From positions 1 through 64,000 of the forward strand of contig DASXVN010000080.1 of assembly GCA_036504235.1 (NCBI GenBank): a DNA stretch of 64,000 bases. The letters run 5' to 3'. Under the pieces are notes generated by a model, which was not told the DNA's origin, made no database searches, and was given only the letters and a program-made list of their open reading frames with translations. Below, piece after piece: positions 59,134 through 64,000 of this stretch. This DNA is from Zipacnadum sp036504235. Its GTDB lineage: Bacteria; Armatimonadota; Zipacnadia; Zipacnadales; Zipacnadaceae. Both the position numbers and the translations under genes were made by a program. The first letter of the stretch is position 1, and the number at the start of each line of letters is the position of its first letter.

Positions 59134-60351
59134 ATGACCCCTAAAGAACGCGTGCTGCGCACTCTCGCCCACCAGGAGCCGGATATCGTGCCTTGGGGCG
59201 AGCACCTGGTGGACTACAATGTCTACGAGGGCCTCCTGGGCCGCAAGTCCTGGGTCCACGCCAAGTTCCCCGAGACCAAGGCCTGGTGGGACGGCCGCCG
59301 CGAGGAGATCGTGGCCTCCTACAAGCGCGACACGGTGGACCTGGCGCTGGCGCTGGGCTTTGACCTGGTCGCGGCCAACATGATGCCCGCGGTCGGCGCG
59401 GAGCCGAAAACCATGAACCCGGTGGACGAGACCACCTTCGAGGAAAACGGCTACCTCTACCGCATCTCGGCGACCACCGAGGACCTCTGCCTGCTCAAGA
59501 CGCCGACCCGGCCCTTCGAGGAGCCGACTCTGGCCAGCCTGCAGGAGCAGATTGACCAAGTGGACGCCGAGGGCGTACCCGCTCCGGACGAGTCCTCCTG
59601 GGAGGTCGTGCGCCACGTCAAGCAGACCCTGGGCGACGACCATTTCATCGTCACCTTCGGCGGCGACATCGGCTTCCCCGGCTTCGGCTGGAGCGACGCC
59701 GAGTTCTACCTCAACGTGGCCCTGCACCCGGAACTGCACGCCAAGCTCACCGAACTGGCCGCCAAGAAAGCCATCGCCGGGCTCAAATACTACGCCGGGG
59801 AGGTGGACGGCGTCATCGGCGCGGCCGACTATGGCAGCTCCTCGGCGCTGCTGGCCAGCCCGCGGATCATGCAGGAGCACATGGTCTACTGGATGAAGGC
59901 CATCACCGATGAGGCGCACCGCCTGGGCCTCAAGTTCCTCAAGCACTCCTGCGGCTGCCTCTGGGAGGCCCTGCCCTTCTTCGTGGAGGCCGGTTACGAC
60001 GCCTACGAGGGCGTCCAGGCCAGCGCGGGGATGGACATGAAGGACCTCAAGCGCCTCTATGGGGATAAGCTAACGCTGTGGGGTGGAGTGACCAACGAGA
60101 ACCTGATCCTGGGCAGCCCCGAGCAGGTGCGCCAGGACGCGCTCTACGCGCTACGCTACGGCGCGCCCGGCGGCGGCTTTATCTATGGCGCCAGCCACTC
60201 GCTGATGATCGGCACGAAGCTCGAGAACCTGCTGGTGATGAAGGAGATGCGCGACCGCTACGGGGTCTACCCGATCGATATCCCGGCCGGCGAGGGCTTG
60301 GCCCCCGGCTTCCCGGTGCCGATCACGCTGCCGGAAAAGTACCGCTGCTAG
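59134..60351 (+). CDS. URO-D/MtaA-superfamily protein with HSC zinc-type motif (405 aa)
   Basis: Start at 59134 (AAAGGAG upstream) gives MTPKERVLRTLAHQEPDIVPWG. Barrel with GVIGAADYGSSSALLASPRIM and FLKHSCGCLWEALPFFVEAGYDAYEGVQ. His271-x-Cys273 matches the HxC zinc ligands of MtaA/CmuA-type methyltransferases, and Cys275 adds a third thiol. Of the five family members here this is the one most likely to be an active zinc-dependent methyltransferase. Partner gene immediately upstream. Substrate unknown; presumably a methylated compound with a corrinoid protein encoded elsewhere. Confidence 0.88.
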   Translation: MTPKERVLRTLAHQEPDIVPWGEHLVDYNVYEGLLGRKSWVHAKFPETKAWWDGRREEIVASYKRDTVDLALALGFDLVAANMMPAVGAEPKTMNPVDETTFEENGYLYRISATTEDLCLLKTPTRPFEEPTLASLQEQIDQVDAEGVPAPDESSWEVVRHVKQTLGDDHFIVTFGGDIGFPGFGWSDAEFYLNVALHPELHAKLTELAAKKAIAGLKYYAGEVDGVIGAADYGSSSALLASPRIMQEHMVYWMKAITDEAHRLGLKFLKHSCGCLWEALPFFVEAGYDAYEGVQASAGMDMKDLKRLYGDKLTLWGGVTNENLILGSPEQVRQDALYALRYGAPGGGFIYGASHSLMIGTKLENLLVMKEMRDRYGVYPIDIPAGEGLAPGFPVPITLPEKYRC

Positions 60352-60642
60352 CGAGGGGCGGACGCCCGCCGGAGGGGCCGCACGAGCGCAGCGAGGTCGG
60401 CCCGGCCGTTCGCCGTTTTGTAGGGCGGGGGCGTGTAGAAGGCCCTGAGCCTGTCGAAGGGTCCCACGCCGGCCCTTGCCGTTGCCCCCGGAGGGGCCGC
60501 ATACGAGCACGACCCGCTTCCGAGTGGGGCGCGCGGAAGTATCCGGCCCAGGGCCTAGCGCTAGCCGCGGGCCGGATACTTGCGGCGTTCGCTGCGCTCA
60601 CGTCCTCGTATTCGGCCCCTCCGGAAGACACCGTCGCCCTCT
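60352..60642. other. Convergent intergenic region with repeats
   Basis: Contains an R3-like half (GCCGGAGGGGCCGCACGAGCGCAGCGAGG, about 60369-60398), an R1 arm (60421-60435), the short unit GGCCCTGAGCCTGTCGAAGGG (about 60440-60460) and R3 copy 2. No gene. Confidence 0.65.
60487..60623. repeat. R3 nested palindromic repeat, copy 2
   Basis: CCCGGAGGGGCCGCATACGAG ... AGTATCCGGCCCAGGGCCTAGCGCTAGCC ... GGGCCGGATACTTGCGGC ... CTCGTATTCGGCCCCTCCGG. Same nested layout as 20341-20472, with the left inner arm more diverged. Confidence 0.9.
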
Positions 60643-61281
60643 CTACCCCACCAACACTGCCCTGCACGGCGACCCATCCGCGCCGCGCAGGCGCAGCGGC
60701 AGACAGATCAGCTCATACTCGCCCTCCGGGGGCGCGCTGAGGTCCAGGCCCTCCAGCGGCACGACCCCGGCGCCCAGCAGCGCCCGGTGTACGTGCGGCT
60801 CGGCGGCTCCGAAGGCATCCACGGAGGGCGCGTCCACCCCGACCAGGGCCACGCCCCGCGCTGCCAGCCACTCCGCGGCCTCCCGCGTCAGCGCCGGCCA
60901 AGCGGCCGGAAAGCTCTCCGCCGGCGGCTCGCCGAAGGGCCGCGTCCGCAGCAGCAGCCGGTCCCCCCGCGCCAGGCCCAGGCCTTGCACAAAGTCCGCG
61001 CTGATCTCCGCCCCCGCCGGAGCCTGCACCAGTCGCCCCGGTCCCAGCAGCGCCTCCCAGGGCAACTCGTCCACGCCCCGCCCTGTCGGCAGGAAGTGCC
61101 GCGGCGCGTCCACGTGGGTACCGCTGTGCGACCCCAGGTCCAGCCGCGTCACGTTCGCTCCGTCACCGGCCTCCAGCGAGGCGGCGCTCGTGAAGCTTAC
61201 CGCCGGATCGCCCGGGTACACCGGCATCCCCGAGTAAAGCGGAACTGAAATATCCCAGATTCGTCGCGTCGCCTGCGCCAT
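60643..61281 (-). CDS. Cyclase-family metal-dependent hydrolase (kynurenine-formamidase-like, 212 aa)
   Basis: The family signature HxGTHxDxPxH is intact at 52-62 (HSGTHVDAPRH), giving the metal ligands His52, His56, Asp58, His62. Length is normal for the cyclase/KynB family. ATG 61281 with GGAGAGGCCACC; the upstream open frame has no RBS. It hydrolyses a small amide or lactone in the cytoplasm. No tryptophan-catabolic neighbour is present, so kynurenine formamidase should not be assumed. Confidence 0.92.
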   Translation of the reverse strand: MAQATRRIWDISVPLYSGMPVYPGDPAVSFTSAASLEAGDGANVTRLDLGSHSGTHVDAPRHFLPTGRGVDELPWEALLGPGRLVQAPAGAEISADFVQGLGLARGDRLLLRTRPFGEPPAESFPAAWPALTREAAEWLAARGVALVGVDAPSVDAFGAAEPHVHRALLGAGVVPLEGLDLSAPPEGEYELICLPLRLRGADGSPCRAVLVG

Positions 61282-61365
61282 GGTGGCCTCTCCACTCCGC
61301 CGAGAAGGATTTCCCTGCCGCAACTGCGAAATGCCCTGACGGACACCCACCGCCGGAGGGGTTGC

Positions 61366-62067
61366 ATGGATCGTCTTATTGACTTGCCGTTCCTATTTCC
61401 GGGCTGGCCCAGCGCTCTCCTGCGTCTGGCGCTGGCTTTCGCGCTGGGCGCGCTGCTGGGCCTCGAGCGGGAACGCCGCCAGCGTCCGGCGGGCCTGCGC
61501 ACCCACGCGCTGGTCTCCCTGACCAGCGCCCTGGTCATGCTGCTGGCCGCCATGATGCCGGAAGGCGGGGGCAGTGAGGGCCGGGTGGCGCAAGGCATCT
61601 TGACCGGCATGGGCTTCCTGGGCGCCGGCACGATTCTGCGCCATGAGAACACCGTCACCGGACTGACGACCGCCGCCAGCCTCTGGATCACCGCGGCCCT
61701 GGGGATGGCCGCCGGGTCCGGGCAATACGCCCTGGCCGTGGGCGGAGGCGCCGCGGCGTTCATTGCTTTGAGCCTCATGCACCACATGGAGCTGCGGATT
61801 CGCCGCGAGACCGGTCCGGTCCAGGTGGAGGCCCTCCTGGCTCCCGGCCTGCTCTACCCGCTGGGGCTGCACGCGCTGCTGGACGACAACGAGGTGGAAC
61901 TGGTGTCCCTGCGCATCGGTGAGACTCCCGACCAGCCGCTAGCCCTGGTGGTCGAACCCGCCCGGAATCTGTCCCGCGAGTCGGTGCTCGCCCTGCTCCA
62001 GTCCTCGCCGGACCTCAGCGAGGTCCGCCTGGCCACCCGCCCCAGCCGGAGCCGTTACGATCTCTGA
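61366..62067 (+). CDS. MgtC/SapB-family membrane protein (233 aa)
   Basis: Four to five hydrophobic helices in the first 150 residues with the family signatures LGALLGLERERRQRPAGLRTHALVSL (26-51), GILTGMGFLGAGTILRHENTVTGLTTAASLW (77-107) and ALGMAAGSGQY. A soluble C-terminal domain follows. The cytoplasmic-membrane MgtC/SapB family is linked to Mg2+ homeostasis and to modulation of the F1F0 ATPase in some pathogens; the role here is unknown. GGAGGGGTTGC precedes the ATG. Confidence 0.93.
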   Translation: MDRLIDLPFLFPGWPSALLRLALAFALGALLGLERERRQRPAGLRTHALVSLTSALVMLLAAMMPEGGGSEGRVAQGILTGMGFLGAGTILRHENTVTGLTTAASLWITAALGMAAGSGQYALAVGGGAAAFIALSLMHHMELRIRRETGPVQVEALLAPGLLYPLGLHALLDDNEVELVSLRIGETPDQPLALVVEPARNLSRESVLALLQSSPDLSEVRLATRPSRSRYDL

Positions 62068-62077
62068 GGAGGCTGCT

Positions 62078-63304
62078 ATGCCGACTGTCCGCTTACTTTG
62101 CGCCGCCCTGCTCATTCTCGTTGCCGCCGGGTGGGCCGCCGCCGCCCCGCCGGCCTACACGCCGCCGGTCATCTCCGTGCCCCCGGCCGCTAAGGCCCCC
62201 GTCGTTGACGGCCAGGTGGAGCCCGCCGAGTGGGCCAAGGCGGCGGTGCTCAGTGACTTCGTGACCGTCGGCGCCACCGGCCTGCCCACGCGCCGCACGG
62301 TCGTCTACATGCAGTATGACGCCAACAACTTCTACCTGGGCGCGCTCTGCTTCGACCCGCAGCCTGGCAAGCTCAAGCTCGACGCCAAGCAGCGCGATGG
62401 CGGCGTGACCGCCGACGACTCCCTGGAGGTCTTCATTGACACGGTCGGCCAGCGCAAGGACGTGGCGCATTTGGCCATCAATGCCGCCAATGTGCAGCTC
62501 GATTCCTGGAACGAGGACGCCGCGCAGGACTTCAAGTGGACCTCCGCGACTCGCGTGGGCGCCGACGGCTGGAGCGCCGAGATCGCCCTGCCCTTCGCCC
62601 GCGGCATCGGCCCGGCGGTCGGCGACACCTGGCTAATCAACGTCGCCCGCAACGCCCCCGGCGCCGGCGAGCGCTCCTGCTGGGTCCCGGTCCAGCGCGC
62701 CTACGGGGAGCTGGACCGCCTGGGCACGCTGATCTTCTCGGGTCCGCCCTTCCGCGTCGAGACCCGCAGCCTCGGCGACCTCTGGGCGGGCCAGAATCTC
62801 GCCCAATTCGCGGTGCAGAGCCTCCGCCCCGGCACCGCCCTGGAGGCCAAACTCAACGCCCGCGTAGAGGGCAGCCGCCCCGTGAACAACCTCTTCGCCA
62901 CCGCCAAGGTCAAGGCGGGCGCGGACGCCTCCCCCTTCGGCCTCTCCTACCGCGTGCCCGGCGAGGGCTTCAGCACCGTCACCTTCTCCCTCACCGACGC
63001 CAAGGGCAACACTGCCTGGCGCAGCGCTCCCTATCCCCTCACGGTACCGCCCCTCAGCGCCTCGCTGAGCGCCCTGGAGAAGTCGCTGAGCCAGTCCGCC
63101 AGCGCCTGGAGCCGCCTCCCCGCCCCGCAAAAGGCCGCCCTGGAGCCGAATCTGGCCGAGACGCTCACCGCCTGGCGGGCGCTAACCCAGCGGGCAATCG
63201 GCGTGAAACCGGGGCTCAGTCGCGGGGATTACGACAACCTGCTACAGCAAGTCCAAATGCTAACCCAAGCCGCCGCCGCCCTGCAAGCGGAGGTCGGGGC
63301 CTAA
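62078..63304 (+). CDS. Secreted CBM9/DOMON-like protein (408 aa)
   Basis: Signal peptide MPTVRLLCAALLILVAAGWAAAA after CTGAGGAGGCTGCT. Residues about 35-220 match the CBM9-like sugar-binding domain: VDGQVEPAEWAKA, MQYDANNFYLGALCFD, DDSLEVFIDT, and GWSAEIALPF. Residues about 230-325 form a second beta domain; the C-terminus (about 325-408) is helical. Follows mgtC by 10 bases but is probably functionally separate; likely binds extracellular glycans or is part of a larger enzyme system. Confidence 0.87.
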   Translation: MPTVRLLCAALLILVAAGWAAAAPPAYTPPVISVPPAAKAPVVDGQVEPAEWAKAAVLSDFVTVGATGLPTRRTVVYMQYDANNFYLGALCFDPQPGKLKLDAKQRDGGVTADDSLEVFIDTVGQRKDVAHLAINAANVQLDSWNEDAAQDFKWTSATRVGADGWSAEIALPFARGIGPAVGDTWLINVARNAPGAGERSCWVPVQRAYGELDRLGTLIFSGPPFRVETRSLGDLWAGQNLAQFAVQSLRPGTALEAKLNARVEGSRPVNNLFATAKVKAGADASPFGLSYRVPGEGFSTVTFSLTDAKGNTAWRSAPYPLTVPPLSASLSALEKSLSQSASAWSRLPAPQKAALEPNLAETLTAWRALTQRAIGVKPGLSRGDYDNLLQQVQMLTQAAAALQAEVGA

Positions 63305-63614
63305 GCTTTTAAGTCTCGGTGGCACCGGCGTCTCGCCGGTGTCGGTGCCTAGCTGCCTCCGTATGGGGGGCGCCCGGCCGTCTCCCCGTAGGGGCGCGTT
63401 TGGCCGTTTCCCTGTAGGGGCGCGTTTTGGCGGCGTCTCCGCCGACAACACACGCCCGCTCGCTAACTGGCAGGCAGCGAACGGGGGTGGCCCGCCGTTT
63501 CCGAGTAGGGGCGGAAGTTGCGAGTCCGCTCGCAATCTCCGCCCGCGTCAGCCTCGAACGTTAATCTCCCCGTAGGGGCGCGTTTGGCGGAGCGAAGCGG
63601 AGCCACACACGCCC
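63305..63614. other. Convergent intergenic region made of R5 and R4 repeats
   Basis: Contains R5 (63319-63345), two tandem GTAGGGGCGCGTTTGG units (about 63384-63430), a GGCGTCTCCGCC hairpin, a TAGGGGCGGAAGTTGCGAG...CTCCGCCC unit (about 63506-63545) and R4 (63567-63618). No gene seen. Confidence 0.7.
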
Positions 63615-63618
63615 CTAC
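63567..63618. repeat. R4 palindromic repeat copy
   Basis: CCCCGTAGGGGCGCGTTTGGCGGAGCG and GCCACACACGCCCCTACG. The right end supplies the TAG stop codon of the HAD gene on the minus strand. Confidence 0.8.
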
Positions 63619-64000
63619 GATAGCCCCCCCAACTCCGCCACGCTCGCCAGCACATAGTCCGGCTGCTCCGCATGCGCCGCCACGGCTTCGCGGGTGGCCA
63701 CGCCGGTGAGCACCAGCGCCACCGCCGCTCCCGCTCGTCGCCCCAGCGCCAGATCGGTCTCCAGCCGGTCACCGAGCAGCAGGCAGTCCGCCGGCGCGAT
63801 CTGCCACTGGCGCAGAATCATCTCCAGCATCAGCGGCGAGGGCTTGCCCGCGATGGCCTCTACGCGCCGCCCGCAGGCCGCCTCCAGCAAGGCCACGAAG
63901 CTCCCCGCGTCCAGCGCCTGCTCGCCGCCGGGCAGCGGGCAGGTCACGTCCGGGTTGGTGGCCACGAACGCCGCCCCGCGCCGCAGCGCCTGCAGCGCCC
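63615..64000 (-). CDS. HAD-IIA family phosphatase, C-terminal part
   Basis: NagD/phosphoglycolate-phosphatase-like HAD hydrolase; the reading frame continues past the window's end, so the N-terminal nucleophile motif is outside. Seen are FVATNPDVTCPLPGG, AGKPSPLMLEMIL (motif III Lys) and LLGDRLETDLALG (motif IV Asp), in the order of HAD-IIA enzymes. The end VASVAELGGLS is normal for the family. The TAG stop belongs to an R4 repeat that starts immediately after the last sense codon. Acts on sugar phosphates or phosphoglycolate-type substrates in the cytoplasm. Confidence 0.92.
   Translation of the reverse strand, partial: ALQALRRGAAFVATNPDVTCPLPGGEQALDAGSFVALLEAACGRRVEAIAGKPSPLMLEMILRQWQIAPADCLLLGDRLETDLALGRRAGAAVALVLTGVATREAVAAHAEQPDYVLASVAELGGLS

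Noticed and set aside
58163..60351. URO-D-like genes as hemE
   Set aside because: The members lack HemE's typical length and N-terminal substrate motif, vary at the active site, and occur in five copies without heme-synthesis neighbours.
60643..61281. Cyclase as kynurenine formamidase (kynB)
   Set aside because: Motif defines the fold and metal site only; no tryptophan-degradation gene nearby supports the specific activity.

Overview
The window is GC-rich throughout, with very few AT-rich patches. It reads as one piece of bacterial chromosome from a Gram-negative-type heterotroph. The signs are an outer-membrane beta-barrel ending in Phe, many Sec signal peptides, a PEP-CTERM protein, and strong AGGAGG ribosome binding sites. 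The mix of huge secreted glycan-active proteins, several MtaA/CmuA-like 'URO-D' proteins, Gfo/Idh/MocA and sugar-isomerase genes, and PEP-CTERM is reminiscent of Armatimonadota or neighbouring candidate phyla. That placement is an inference; no marker here decides it. No transposase, phage gene or CRISPR array was seen.

Layout. 203-13322 (+): an unrecognised 802-aa protein, two giant paralogous secreted beta-galactosidase-like proteins (1300 and 1348 aa) and a 683-aa unrecognised helical-type protein. 13560-20229 (-): a translationally coupled three-gene secreted operon (mutarotase-like+GATase-like, TIM-barrel glycosidase-like, CBM+GATase-like). 20587-26714: two URO-D-family genes flanking a minus-strand 1142-aa secreted protein. 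26914-30962 (-): sugar cassette (two NAD epimerases, TIM-barrel isomerase, Gfo/Idh/MocA). 31098-31185: tRNA-Ser(UGA) with a near-consensus promoter. 31206-37076 (-): M48 protease, metallophosphoesterase, BON-like protein, two-subunit class I fumarase, TPR-like protein. 37249-44419: PEP-CTERM protein, small leaderless membrane protein, stand-alone rpsR, URO-D protein, DUF4139-type protein, trypsin-like protease. 44888-47494 (-): glnK-type PII, outer-membrane barrel and amt. 47739-56468 (+): a four-gene operon paralogous to 13560-20229. 56561-63304: PD-(D/E)XK nuclease-like protein, two more URO-D genes, a cyclase, MgtC/SapB, CBM9-like protein. 63615-64000 (-): truncated HAD-IIA phosphatase.

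The dominant theme is extracellular glycan handling by large secreted proteins that share a cysteine-less GATase-like C-terminal domain and jelly-roll or CBM modules. No SusCD, TonB receptor or ABC transporter lies in the window. The sugar isomerase/epimerase/oxidoreductase cassette could process released sugars, but the link is only by proximity.

Intergenic spaces are filled with at least five families of GC-rich, palindromic, non-coding repeats. One copy is read in frame at the start of a secreted protein and another supplies a stop codon. The clearest candidates for something undescribed are the two paralogous GATase-like/glycosidase operons, the nested-palindrome repeat pair, and the motif-divergent URO-D paralogues.
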